A DNA stretch of 21,469 nt from an uncultured Collinsella sp. (GCA_900549655.1 UROZ01000024.1:1-21469); one strand, 5' to 3'. Positions 1-7,075 are shown, counted from the first letter of the stretch. Notes: generated by a model not told the origin, from the sequence alone. Program-made: numbers and translations.

Positions 1-106
1 CTTTCATGCAGCAGGGGCTCTCAATGTTTTTATGTCCTGCTCATATCGTCTCTGCTACCGAATACTCGGTACTTATTTGACAATCATTGGGCCTGTCGCC
101 CGACGC

Positions 107-625
107 TTACGCCTCGTTTTCGATGGTGGCGCGGGCACGCTCGGCAGTCAGTTCTGCCAGGCGCTCCTCGTCTACCAGGGTGAGGCCCTTGGTCGGGCAC
201 GCCTCGGCACACGCCGGACCGCCGGGACGGTCCACGCACAGGTCGCACTTGAGCACGAAGCTCTTGGTCTGCGAACCCACGCGAACGTCGCCCATCAAGA
301 CCGGAACCTGCGTGGTCGCCACGCTCACGGCGCCAAAGGGGCATGCCATGACGCAGCTCTTGCAGCCGATGCAGTTGTCCTCGTTGACGCCGATGCGATG
401 GTTCTTTGGATCAAAGAACAAGGCGCCCGTGGGGCAGGCCTTGGCGCACGGAGCGTCCTCGCAGTGGTGACATGCCACCGGTGCGGAAATCTCGTACGTA
501 CGCGTCACACGCAGGCGCGGCGCGGCGATGTTGCCGGGAATATCGTGCGCCTCGATGCACGCCGCCATACAGGTTTGGCACCCAATGCAACGTGAGGAAT
601 CGGCTACGACTCGTTTATTGCCCAT
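107..625 (-). CDS. HydN-like 4Fe-4S ferredoxin-type electron transfer protein
   Basis: A 172-residue protein that carries electrons through four predicted [4Fe-4S] clusters, probably as the small iron-sulfur partner of a formate dehydrogenase or related molybdoenzyme. Cysteine sets are visible at C13/C16/C19/C23, C52/C55/C60/C64, C85/C88/C91/C95 and C127/C130/C139/C143. The spacing and the C-terminal segment, with a CDLC motif and then GPAC and ACPT, resemble E. coli HydN (about 175 aa). The ATG at 625 is chosen because a GGAGGGAG ribosome binding site lies just upstream; the frame stays open further upstream but without a good site. There is no signal peptide or membrane segment, so it is cytoplasmic. 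It is the leftmost gene and any partner enzyme would lie outside the window. HycB or another dicluster ferredoxin is the alternative. The family is certain, the partner is inferred. Confidence 0.88.
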   Translation of the reverse strand: MGNKRVVADSSRCIGCQTCMAACIEAHDIPGNIAAPRLRVTRTYEISAPVACHHCEDAPCAKACPTGALFFDPKNHRIGVNEDNCIGCKSCVMACPFGAVSVATTQVPVLMGDVRVGSQTKSFVLKCDLCVDRPGGPACAEACPTKGLTLVDEERLAELTAERARATIENEA

Positions 626-803
626 GTTGTTCACTCCCTCCTGAATCCCATGCCGGAGAGACCCTGTCGACGTTGCCCCGGACCGCCCGTGGTCCGGCAT
701 CGGCGTATCGAGTGCATGCGGCGAAACAGGCACTTCGATAGAATTCCTCCAACGATATACAGGTTAAATATACGCAGTTGCAGGTGGCAAACTTGAGCAT
801 ACG

Positions 804-829
804 CCCTGCAATACGGGTGTATTGCAGGG
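804..829. repeat. Perfect 11-bp hyphenated palindrome, candidate operator
   Basis: CCCTGCAATAC at 804-814 and its exact reverse complement at 819-829 are separated by four bases (GGGT). The arms are long enough for a strong hairpin. No gene is read into it from the left on the + strand, and only a short GTTTT follows, so an operator for the leftward hydN-like gene is more likely than a terminator. The function is not known. Confidence 0.5.
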
Positions 830-959
830 GTTTTGGCAGGTTGGAATTATTCTCTAGAAGCTATAAAGGTGAGTGTATTACATGCGTACATCCAAGGGAG
901 ATTTCACGCTCGTTTATAAAGGATGTAATACGTTTGATATATATTTCGCGCTCATTTAC

Positions 960-987
960 TTGAGTGCAATAAAGCAGTGGTTATAAG
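960..987 (+). promoter_or_regulatory. Candidate promoter of the toxin-antitoxin operon
   Basis: TTGAGT (960-965) and TATAAG (982-987) are separated by 16 bases, a fair sigma-70 type match. Transcription would begin near 994, inside the palindrome at 988-1007 and about 60 bases before the antitoxin start. Confidence 0.45.
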
Positions 988-1007
988 ATTGGCTATTATT
1001 AGCCAAT
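988..1007. promoter_or_regulatory. Palindromic operator candidate for autoregulation of the TA operon
   Basis: ATTGGCTA and TAGCCAAT form a perfect 8-bp inverted repeat around TTAT. It abuts the -10 hexamer of the candidate promoter and would cover the start point. RelB-type antitoxins repress their own operons by binding palindromes in this position, so this is the best operator candidate. That assignment is inference. Confidence 0.5.
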
Positions 1008-1053
1008 GTTGTAATTGACCATTCATGTTGCACGCTCATTAAGGGGGCCAGTG

Positions 1054-1377
1054 ATGTCATCGACGCAAAAACGAGCCATCCTGCAGGTGCGCATTCGCGA
1101 AGAGGACAAACAGCATGCCGAGCGCCTCTACGACGCCATGGGCACATCGCTCGCCGAGGCTGTCCGTCTATTTGTCGTGCAAAGCATTTTGATGCGCAAG
1201 CTTCCCTTTCAGCCGGTCGCCGTGCGCTCAAAGGACGGCACCGCCGCCTATGGATCGCTCAAAGCATATGGGGACCCCAATCGCCGCTCCGAGGAGCGCA
1301 ATGCCTGGATTGAGTACCTTGCTACAGAATGCGACGATTCGATTTTGGGTCCCGAGGAAGTAGATATCCATGAGTAG
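1054..1377 (+). CDS. RelB/DinJ-family antitoxin
   Basis: A 107-residue antitoxin-like protein. Residues 9-55 fit the ribbon-helix-helix fold of RelB/DinJ: an ILQVRI beta strand, a charged helix, then SLAEAVRLFVVQ and a LPFQP motif that is characteristic of the family. The rest should be the toxin-binding tail. The ATG at 1054 is preceded by AAGGGGG at six bases; a more upstream frame lacks a ribosome binding site. It overlaps the toxin gene by eight bases (ATGAGTAG), the coupling usual for such pairs. It is expected to bind DNA and repress its own operon, probably at 988-1007. RelB-type antitoxins usually partner RelE/YafQ-fold toxins, whereas here the downstream protein is PIN-like, which makes the pairing noteworthy. 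Confidence 0.85.
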   Translation: MSSTQKRAILQVRIREEDKQHAERLYDAMGTSLAEAVRLFVVQSILMRKLPFQPVAVRSKDGTAAYGSLKAYGDPNRRSEERNAWIEYLATECDDSILGPEEVDIHE

Positions 1378-1825
1378 CACCATCATCGACGAGACCGTCA
1401 TCCTGCGCTACCTGCTTAATGACGACGAAGTTCTATCACCGCGCGCCGCCAAGGTCATCGCCACGCGCACCGCACGTGTCTACCCCGAGATTATCACGCG
1501 CGTCGTGGTCACACTGCGCGACGTCTATAAGGTTCCCCGCGTTGAGATTGCTACGGCCATGAGAAGGCTGCTCGATGACGTCATGGTCGACGAGCCCACC
1601 GTTGTCGCCCTCGCCGTCAAACTCTTTAGCAAGACCCATATGGACTTTACCGACTGCCTCCTCGCAGCCCGAACCGCCATCTACAACGATGATGTCGTGA
1701 GCTTTGGCAAGCCCATCATTCAAGGCATGATCGATTACCGCCGCAAGCGCCAAACCGCCGCCGACGCCCGCAATCACGCCACCGACAGAACCATCGACAA
1801 ACTCCGCCACCGCCCCCGCAGCTAA
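1370..1825 (+). CDS. PIN-domain toxin-like protein with altered active site
   Basis: A 151-residue protein whose first 120 residues fit a PIN (VapC-type) ribonuclease fold. The opening IDETVILRYLLND corresponds to the usual IDTNVILRYLL, residues 41-60 fit the second helix region ending VYKVPRVEI, and MDFTDCLLAAR (91-101) carries the central acidic pair D92/D95. Two usual catalytic positions look changed: the helix where a Glu is expected reads TRVVVTL (R44), and the last Asp, normally in a TFD-type motif, is Gly (SFGKP, G113). The tail after 122 is basic. The start overlaps the antitoxin stop. The protein may be weakly active, inactive, or use E40. The family call is firm, activity is uncertain. 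Confidence 0.8.
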   Translation: MSSTIIDETVILRYLLNDDEVLSPRAAKVIATRTARVYPEIITRVVVTLRDVYKVPRVEIATAMRRLLDDVMVDEPTVVALAVKLFSKTHMDFTDCLLAARTAIYNDDVVSFGKPIIQGMIDYRRKRQTAADARNHATDRTIDKLRHRPRS

Positions 1826-1871
1826 TCGACAAACAGCGGCACCGCCCCGCCCCTCAACCCCATCCCCTCCT

Positions 1872-1940
1872 AAGTTGCGGTGAAATAGTTCCTATTTTTT
1901 GCCTTCTGACGGCCATTTAGGAACTATTTCACCGCAACTT
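1872..1940. repeat. Dispersed long palindrome, copy 1
   Basis: A perfect 23-bp inverted repeat: the left arm 1872-1894 begins AAGTTGCGGTGAAATAG, and the right arm 1918-1940 is its exact complement, around a 23-base loop. It lies just after the toxin gene, and a T run follows the right arm (1939-1943), so as RNA it could also terminate transcription. The same outer arm sequence occurs at 3160-3228 and 21412-21469. Confidence 0.9.
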
Positions 1941-2111
1941 TTTGTAAGGGCAGATTTCAACACCGCTGAAAGGCCCCTGACAACCGTTTACCGATATCTT
2001 TTGGTCGGGTCTAACCTTCTGAGCTGCGGCGTCAAGCTTTTGGTCAGCTCATGGCAAGGTTCAGCGAAATCAATATGCAATAGCGTGGTATCGTTCGCTC
2101 ATCCTCGAGAC

Positions 2112-3119
2112 ATGGGGTCGCTAATGGGTAAGGCCGATCACTGTTCCAAATCTCAGACAAGGCTTTTCTTCTCGGTATTCGAGGCCCATCATGACGGACG
2201 CTTGTTTATTGCCACCGAAAAATGGGACGAACGTTGTGCCTACTCGCTCATGCAAAAGCAAATGATCGTTCGACTCTATAACCACGTCTATGCCGACCCT
2301 GCATACTGGAATGACCTTGGTATAGAAGACCGCATTTTTCAGCTAGCATCCGCCATTGCGGTCGTTGAACCCGAAGCGGTATTTTGTGGGGCGACCGCGG
2401 CTCTGCTCTATGGTATCGGTTCGGCACACACACTTCTCAATAAGGTACAAGTTCTGTTGCCGCGAGCCACCAGGCGCGATACGTACGAATTCGTTGAGTA
2501 TCGTCGCTGGCGGGCGGGCGAAGTGTGGCAGCTCGGTCCGTTTACGTTGACAGATCCGTACCGCACGGTGGTCGATATCGCCCGAACGAGCGCTTTTCGA
2601 TATGCGCTGGGCTATGTCGATGGCCTGGCTCGTGAGTATGATGTCGAGCGCGAAGAGTTGCGCGCGTATGCACAGGCCAATTGCCGTGGGCTGCACGGCA
2701 TCGCACGTGCGTTTGACGTTTTTGAGCACATGGACGGCAGGTCAGACAACGGCGGTGAATCTGAGGCAAGGGCAGCGATGATCCTCGCTGGAGTAGCCAC
2801 TCCCGAACTTCAGGTTGAAATCACTCGGCCGGGAAATGCAGGATACTACCTTGCAGATTACGGTTGGCAGATGCCGGACGGATCTTGGAAGCTGGCTGAA
2901 CTCCATGGCCTGGGTAAATTTGAAGACAATCACCAAGACGATTCCGAACACGCCGCGGCAAAAACTTATCGAGCCGCCCTTATACGCGATGCAAACTTAC
3001 GCGCTATGGGCCACAACATCATCCATTTCAAACTTTCTGACACCTACAATGTCGAAGCGTTCGGCACCATGATGCGCGGCTTCGGCATTCCAACAACAAA
3101 GCCATATGCCGACTCTTGA
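2112..3119 (+). CDS. AbiEi-like / DUF559-like hypothetical protein
   Basis: A protein of about 335 residues that resembles the actinobacterial family combining an AbiEi-type antitoxin region with a C-terminal restriction-endonuclease-like region. Residues 50-105 include YADPAYW and the ATAALLYGI helix seen in AbiEi-like proteins. Residues 216-270 (ESEAR, LADYGW with D249, ELHG with E263, K269) have the layout of a PD-(D/E)xK nuclease related to DUF559. No AbiEii nucleotidyltransferase partner is adjacent. The start is uncertain: ATG at 2112 or 2124 fit best, the latter with GGGG six to seven bases upstream; the frame runs open further left, but into palindrome copy 1. GC looks lower than in the flanking metabolic genes. 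It sits alone between two palindromes. I infer a defence or orphan regulator role with low certainty. Confidence 0.6.
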   Translation: MGSLMGKADHCSKSQTRLFFSVFEAHHDGRLFIATEKWDERCAYSLMQKQMIVRLYNHVYADPAYWNDLGIEDRIFQLASAIAVVEPEAVFCGATAALLYGIGSAHTLLNKVQVLLPRATRRDTYEFVEYRRWRAGEVWQLGPFTLTDPYRTVVDIARTSAFRYALGYVDGLAREYDVEREELRAYAQANCRGLHGIARAFDVFEHMDGRSDNGGESEARAAMILAGVATPELQVEITRPGNAGYYLADYGWQMPDGSWKLAELHGLGKFEDNHQDDSEHAAAKTYRAALIRDANLRAMGHNIIHFKLSDTYNVEAFGTMMRGFGIPTTKPYADS

Positions 3120-3159
3120 CCCACGCATATCCGAGCGGCCTTATCCACCCAGCCTCAAA

Positions 3160-3228
3160 TAAGTTGCGGTGGAATAGTTCCTGAATAGCCGAGAAAAGCC
3201 CAAAAAGGAACTATTTCACCGCAACTTA
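3160..3228. repeat. Dispersed long palindrome, copy 2
   Basis: The left arm 3160-3181 and right arm 3207-3228 are complementary over 22 bp with one G-T pair that stays a wobble pair in + strand RNA. The loop is 25 bases and unrelated to that of copy 1. It follows the AbiEi-like gene by about 40 bases, so that gene is bracketed by two copies. Confidence 0.9.
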
Positions 3229-3258
3229 GGAGGGGATGCGGGTTTCCGGCATGCATAT

Positions 3259-3295
3259 GAAAACGGCTCTGGTCCCAAAAGGAATCAGAGCCGTT
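3259..3295 (-). terminator. Rho-independent terminator of the tRNA operon
   Basis: Reading leftwards, AACGGCTCTG (3295-3286) pairs perfectly with CAGAGCCGTT (3271-3262), followed by TTTTC. It begins 12 bases after the encoded CCA end of tRNA-Gly. Confidence 0.85.
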
Positions 3296-3306
3296 AAGCT
3301 ATCTTT

Positions 3307-3380
3307 TGGAGCGGGCGACGGGAATCGAACCCGCGTCATCAGCTTGGAAGGCTGGGGTTCTACCATTGAACTACGCCCGC
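3307..3380 (-). tRNA. tRNA-Gly (anticodon UCC)
   Basis: A 74-nt cloverleaf including an encoded CCA. The acceptor arm GCGGGCG/CGCCCGC, a D arm with GGTAGAAC, the anticodon loop CTTCCAA giving UCC, and the T arm GGGTTCGATTCC are all visible. It is six bases downstream of tRNA-Pro and shares its transcript. Confidence 0.96.
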
Positions 3381-3386
3381 AAGATA

Positions 3387-3463
3387 TGGTCGGGACGACA
3401 GGATTTGAACCTGCGACATCCTGCTCCCAAAGCAGGCGCGCTACCAAACTGCGCCACGTCCCG
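3387..3463 (-). tRNA. tRNA-Pro (anticodon UGG)
   Basis: A 77-nt cloverleaf with encoded CCA. The acceptor arm CGGGACG/CGTCCCG, the anticodon loop TTTGGGA giving UGG, and the T arm AGGTTCAAATCC are visible. It is the first gene of a two-tRNA operon with a promoter at 3515-3543. Confidence 0.96.
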
Positions 3464-3514
3464 AAGGTGTTGAGCAGCTAAGGTCTAAACCTTGCGTGTC
3501 CCAAAGCGAAGGAA

Positions 3515-3543
3515 ATTATAGGGGAGACTCCCCGCCTGTGCAA
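3515..3543 (-). promoter_or_regulatory. Promoter of the tRNA-Pro/tRNA-Gly operon
   Basis: Reading leftwards, TTGCAC (3543-3538), a 17-base spacer and a consensus TATAAT (3520-3515) precede tRNA-Pro by about 50 bases. The spacer contains the palindrome GGGGAG-A-CTCCCC (3521-3533). The promoter lies directly behind the brnQ stop codon. Confidence 0.85.
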
Positions 3544-3554
3544 GCATTGATGCC

Positions 3555-4913
3555 CTAGCTCCTCGAATGTGCAACAAAACGACTATGGAGCAGGCCGATC
3601 ACAAAGGCAACCACGGCAACCGGCGCCCACGCGGCACCGATGTCTGCCAGGGGTAGCGCATCAAACGGCAGCCACGTTCCCACAAAGAACGCATCGCGGA
3701 CCGAGGTGATCACGCTCTGCACGGCAACCACACCGCCGACCCAGACCCACACCTGCGGATGAGCGTCGCAAAAGCCGTGTACCAAACCCATGAGAACCAG
3801 CACGATAGCAACGGGATACAAGGCGTTGAGCATGGGCACCGAGAACATGAGGATCACGTCGAGGCCCACGTTGGAAAGCACGCACGAAAACGCCGCGAAC
3901 ACAAAGGCGAGAATCGCAAAGGGACGGCGCATGGCCTCCTCGGAGGCCTCCGCTACCCCTTCGACCACATACGTCTCGCAGAAGTAACGCGAGCAGCAGC
4001 TGATGAGGCCGATGCACACGTTCATACAGGCAAGGAAGAAGATGGCGAAGACCACGACCGTGCCGGCAAGGCCAAAGTGCATGGAGGCCGAGCGAGCAAG
4101 GATTGCAGCGCCGTTGGTGGCGTCGGGCATCACGGTGCCGAGCTGCATACCGGCAAGGGCCAAGCCGCAATAGATGATGGCCATGAGCACGCCGGCGATC
4201 ACACCGGAGCGCGAAATCTCAAAGGCCACGCGCTTGTCATCGGTAACACCCAGCTCGTGGATGGTCTCGGCGATGATGATGCCGAAGGCGAGTGACGCGA
4301 GCAGGTCCATGGTCTGATAGCCGGTCAAAAAGCCCTGCACGGCAGCGCCTGCATCGTAGGGAGCCTGAGGCGCGGCAGCGGGACCCAGCGGCGAGATCAC
4401 GGCGGCACCCACGACCAGCACGATGAGCGCAATGAGCGCGGGGCCCGTAATGCGGCCGAGCACGCGCGTGATGACGCCGGGGCGCAGCGTGAGCACAAAC
4501 GCGACTACGAAGAACCCGATGGCAAAAACCAGACGTGCCGTGCCGAGCGAAACACCCTCGGGCAGCAACGGTACCAGCATCTCAAACGCCGTGGAGCTCG
4601 TACGCGGAATGGCAAGGCACGGACCGATGGCCAGATATACTGCCGCGACAAAGAACTCGCCAAACTTGGGATGCACGCGGCCGGCAAGCTCACGCGCCGT
4701 GCCGGCAAGCGCCACGGCGATAAAGCCCATGACGGGCAGGCCGATGGCGGCAATCAAAAAGCCAACCATGGCAAGCGGTGTGGCCGTGCCGGCCTGGAGC
4801 GCCAGCAACGGCGGAATGATGAGGTTGCCGGCGCCAAAGAGCATCGAGAACAGGGCGATGCCGACGGTAACGACATGGTCGGAGCGCAGACCGCGCGGTG
4901 CGGATGAGGCCAT
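3555..4913 (-). CDS. brnQ: Branched-chain amino acid:cation symporter (LIVCS family)
   Basis: A 452-residue integral membrane protein of the BrnQ family, which imports leucine, isoleucine and valine with Na+ or H+. The diagnostic N-terminus is present (ALFSMLFGAGNLIIPP, about residues 20-35), followed by about twelve hydrophobic segments across the whole length, normal for the family (430-450 aa). ATG 4913 is chosen because AAAGG lies at a suitable distance; the in-frame GTG two codons upstream is too close to it. It follows the terminator of the selenium operon, so it needs its own promoter in the roughly 70-base gap or depends on readthrough; I see only a -10-like TATACT inside that gap. 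The call is firm. Confidence 0.93.
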   Translation of the reverse strand: MASSAPRGLRSDHVVTVGIALFSMLFGAGNLIIPPLLALQAGTATPLAMVGFLIAAIGLPVMGFIAVALAGTARELAGRVHPKFGEFFVAAVYLAIGPCLAIPRTSSTAFEMLVPLLPEGVSLGTARLVFAIGFFVVAFVLTLRPGVITRVLGRITGPALIALIVLVVGAAVISPLGPAAAPQAPYDAGAAVQGFLTGYQTMDLLASLAFGIIIAETIHELGVTDDKRVAFEISRSGVIAGVLMAIIYCGLALAGMQLGTVMPDATNGAAILARSASMHFGLAGTVVVFAIFFLACMNVCIGLISCCSRYFCETYVVEGVAEASEEAMRRPFAILAFVFAAFSCVLSNVGLDVILMFSVPMLNALYPVAIVLVLMGLVHGFCDAHPQVWVWVGGVVAVQSVITSVRDAFFVGTWLPFDALPLADIGAAWAPVAVVAFVIGLLHSRFVAHSRS

Positions 4914-4936
4914 AGGCACACCTTTCGGGTCGAAAC

Positions 4937-4966
4937 AAAAACGGGACGGGCAAAAGACCCGTCCCG
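4937..4966 (-). terminator. Strong rho-independent terminator ending the selenium operon
   Basis: Reading leftwards, CGGGACGGG (4966-4958), a seven-base loop TCTTTTG and CCCGTCCCG (4950-4942) form a perfect 9-bp stem followed by TTTTTGTTT. It lies 14 bases past the cysteine desulfurase stop and separates that operon from brnQ. Confidence 0.95.
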
Positions 4967-4980
4967 CAAGTATATACGCT

Positions 4981-6120
4981 CTAGCAGGCTAAATCGCGCA
5001 AAGCGTCAATCGCAGTGTCGACTTCCTCTTCCGTGTTGAAATACCCAAACGAGAAGCGAACGATACCCTGGCGCTCGGTCCCCAGCGCGCGGTGCATGAG
5101 CGGAGCGCAATGGGCGCCGGGGCGCGTCGCAATCCCCCACCCTTGCATAAGCGCGTCCGAGATCTCGGCAGAGTCGATATCACCCACGTTGAGTGAGACG
5201 ATCGCCGAACGCACGGGCTGGTCAAACGCACCGTAGAGCGCAATGCCGGGGATTTCGCGAACACCGGCGAGGAAGCGCTCCGCAAGCGAACGCTCATGCG
5301 CCGCAATCGCCTCGACCCCGCCTTGTGCCTCGATAAAGTCGAGACCGGCAGAAAGTCCCGCGATGCCGTGGCCGTTGAGCGTGCCCGCCTCAAGGCGCGT
5401 GGGCCACTCAAGCGGCTGCAGCGCATCGAAGCTGTGCACGCCCGTGCCGCCCATGGCCCACGGCGCCACGTCAATGCCCTCCGCCACGGCCAGCCCGCCG
5501 GTCCCCTGCGGACCCATGAGGCCCTTGTGGCCAGTAAAGCACACCACGTCGAGCCCCATGGCCTGCATATCGATATGCGCCGTGCCGGCAGACTGCGAGG
5601 CATCGACAATCACAAGCGCGCCGGCCGCATGGGCCATGGCGGCCACGCGCGCAATGTCGACCTCATTGCCGGTCACATTGGAGGCGTGCGTCACCACCAC
5701 AGCACGCGTGGCCGGCGTGACCAACCGCTCGAGCTCGTCATAGTCGAGCACGCCGTTCGCGTCGCAGCCCGTATGCTCAACGGTCACACCCTGCTCTGCC
5801 GCCAGGCGGTTGAGCGGACGTAGCACCGAGTTGTGCTCGAGCACCGTCGTGACCACGCGGTCGCCGGGGCGCACCACCCCGTTGATGGCGGTGTTGAGCG
5901 CCGCCGTAGAGTTGGGCGTAAAACACACATGGTCCGCCCTCGGGCAGCCCAAAAGGCGCGCGAGCTTGGCACGGCAAGCGTGAATCGTACGAGCGGCATC
6001 GAGGGAACCCGACGTGGCGCCGCGCCCGGCATTGCCGAGCGAGCACATCGCCTGCGTCACGGCATCGATGACCGTCTGCGGCTTGTGCATGGTCGTCGCC
6101 GCGTTATCCAGATAGATCAT
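4981..6120 (-). CDS. Class V cysteine desulfurase, selenium-linked (EF2568-type)
   Basis: A 379-residue PLP enzyme that removes S or Se from cysteine or selenocysteine as an enzyme-bound persulfide/selenide. The start MIYLDNAATT is typical. The PLP-contacting H96 and VDASQ (D173, Q176), the Schiff-base lysine K199 in FTGHKG, and the mobile-loop cysteine C338 in RPGAHCAP are all present. Length and sequence fit the subfamily found with selenium-dependent molybdenum hydroxylase genes (Haft and Self's EF2568 group) better than housekeeping IscS or NifS. ATG 6120 overlaps the DUF3343 stop as ATGA and has GGGAGGT upstream, so translation is coupled. It is the last gene of the array and probably feeds selenide to SelD; that role is inferred from context. 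Confidence 0.92.
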   Translation of the reverse strand: MIYLDNAATTMHKPQTVIDAVTQAMCSLGNAGRGATSGSLDAARTIHACRAKLARLLGCPRADHVCFTPNSTAALNTAINGVVRPGDRVVTTVLEHNSVLRPLNRLAAEQGVTVEHTGCDANGVLDYDELERLVTPATRAVVVTHASNVTGNEVDIARVAAMAHAAGALVIVDASQSAGTAHIDMQAMGLDVVCFTGHKGLMGPQGTGGLAVAEGIDVAPWAMGGTGVHSFDALQPLEWPTRLEAGTLNGHGIAGLSAGLDFIEAQGGVEAIAAHERSLAERFLAGVREIPGIALYGAFDQPVRSAIVSLNVGDIDSAEISDALMQGWGIATRPGAHCAPLMHRALGTERQGIVRFSFGYFNTEEEVDTAIDALRDLAC

Positions 6121-6368
6121 CGCACGACCTCCCACATATCAATCACGGTATAGCCCTCGGTGGGAACGCCCGCCGCGGTAAGCTCGCTGCGCAGCAGCTC
6201 CTCATCGGCAGGCAACGCCTTCCACGCCAGACCGCAGCCGGCAGCGACCTCCCCGGGCACGGGAATCGTTCGCCCGGGAAGGCCGCGCTCGATGCACAGG
6301 GACTCGCAGCCCATGGCGGCCGCCGTGGTGGGAAACGTGATGACAAGCGCCGGGCGCTTCTCCCTCAT
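6117..6368 (-). CDS. DUF3343 domain protein
   Basis: An 83-residue small protein. The opening REKRPALVITFPTTAAAMGCE, then PGRTIPVPGEVAAGCGLAWK, fits DUF3343, a family that repeatedly lies beside yedF, selD and cysteine desulfurase genes. Two cysteines (C20 and C45 in this numbering) are placed where the family usually has them. There is no signal peptide. ATG 6368 has GGAG five bases upstream. It starts 19 bases after yedF and overlaps the desulfurase start by four bases. A function in passing activated selenium or sulfur between partners is plausible but not shown; the biochemical role of the family is not established. Confidence 0.85.
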   Translation of the reverse strand: MREKRPALVITFPTTAAAMGCESLCIERGLPGRTIPVPGEVAAGCGLAWKALPADEELLRSELTAAGVPTEGYTVIDMWEVVR

Positions 6369-6387
6369 GGCAACTCCAACCAATACG

Positions 6388-7014
6388 CTACGGGCGCACG
6401 ACGCGCACGGCCTGCTCCATCTTCTCCACGATCACGTACATATTCGTGACCTCGCCCACCGCGAACTGGTCCTTAATGCCATAGTGATCGAGGCAGGTGC
6501 CGCAGGTAAGGATCTCGACGCCCTGCTCGGCCAGACCCTTCAGGTCGTCGAGCACCGGAGAGCCCTCGACGGTGAGCTTGGCGCCACCGTTGTAGAACAG
6601 CATGGTCGCGGGAAGCTCCTCCTGCTGCGTCACGGCAAAAATGAAGGCCTTCATGAGCTTGTGGCCCAGCTCGTCGTCGCCGCGGCCCATGCAGTCGGTG
6701 TAGACGGAAATGACGAGTTTGCCCTTGCCGGCGCTGGCATCACAGAAGGCAGCGCCATCCTGCTCGGGATCGGCCACGACAACGGCGCCAGAGGTCGCCA
6801 CGGTCACGTGCCACTCGGCGTCAGAAACCTTCTCGACCGAGGCCGTGCAGCCCTTCTCCTGTGCCATCTTGGAAATATTCTTGACGGCGGTCTCGTTATC
6901 GACCGAGGTCACGACGGCGCCCTCGCCATCGAGCTGCTTCAGGGCTTTGAGCGTCTTGACGACGGGCAGCGGGCAGGCATCGCCCATGGCATTGACTTCA
7001 ATTTTGGTAGACAT
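6388..7014 (-). CDS. yedF: Selenium metabolism protein YedF (TusA-DsrE fusion)
   Basis: A 208-residue two-domain protein. Residues 1-75 are a TusA/SirA domain with the CPLP motif (C14), which in the family carries sulfur or selenium as a persulfide or selenide. Residues 95-205 are a DsrE-like domain (LVISVYTDCMGRGDDELG, then TCGTCLDHYG with two cysteines, C170 region). This fusion is the one recognised as YedF of the selenium trait. ATG 7014 is preceded by AAAGGAA at six bases; a longer open frame upstream runs into selD and is not supported. The gap of 61 bases to selD contains small inverted repeats but no terminator. Likely role: selenium carrier between the desulfurase and SelD or a molybdenum hydroxylase maturation step (inference). 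Confidence 0.92.
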   Translation of the reverse strand: MSTKIEVNAMGDACPLPVVKTLKALKQLDGEGAVVTSVDNETAVKNISKMAQEKGCTASVEKVSDAEWHVTVATSGAVVVADPEQDGAAFCDASAGKGKLVISVYTDCMGRGDDELGHKLMKAFIFAVTQQEELPATMLFYNGGAKLTVEGSPVLDDLKGLAEQGVEILTCGTCLDHYGIKDQFAVGEVTNMYVIVEKMEQAVRVVRP

Positions 7015-7033
7015 AGCAAATTCCTTTCGAAAG

Positions 7034-7060
7034 AACTGTTCTAGAGAACGGTAAACAGTT
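7034..7060. repeat. Small inverted repeat between selD and yedF
   Basis: AACTGTT (7034-7040) and AACAGTT (7054-7060) can pair, and the nested GTTCT-AG-AGAAC (7038-7049) is a competing palindrome. No T run follows in the reading direction, so it looks like an mRNA processing or stability structure rather than a terminator. Confidence 0.35.
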
Positions 7061-7075
7061 ACATAAACGTGCGGG

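Larger units (their letters stand above)
626..1053. other. Repeat-rich intergenic region between divergent hydN-like and toxin-antitoxin genes
   Basis: This 428-base stretch holds no convincing gene. It is clearly AT-richer than the flanking genes. It contains a perfect 11-bp hyphenated palindrome (804-829), an inverted pair GTATTACAT (875-883) and ATGTAATAC (923-931), and three imperfect direct repeats of the form CRCGCTCRTT (905-915, 947-957, 1031-1041). At the right end are the promoter and palindrome of the toxin-antitoxin operon. The promoter of the hydN-like gene must also lie here, reading leftwards, but I see no clear -35/-10 pair for it. Confidence 0.6.

Noticed and set aside
804..834. 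Palindrome as a rho-independent terminator
   Set aside because: There is no gene reading into it on the + strand and only four Ts follow; on the - strand no T run follows.
1899..2111. N-terminal extension of the AbiEi-like gene from TTG 1899
   Set aside because: It would begin inside palindrome copy 1, lacks a ribosome binding site and the extra residues show no domain.
3521..3533. MerR-type operator in the tRNA promoter spacer
   Set aside because: MerR promoters have 19-20 base spacers; this one is an ideal 17.
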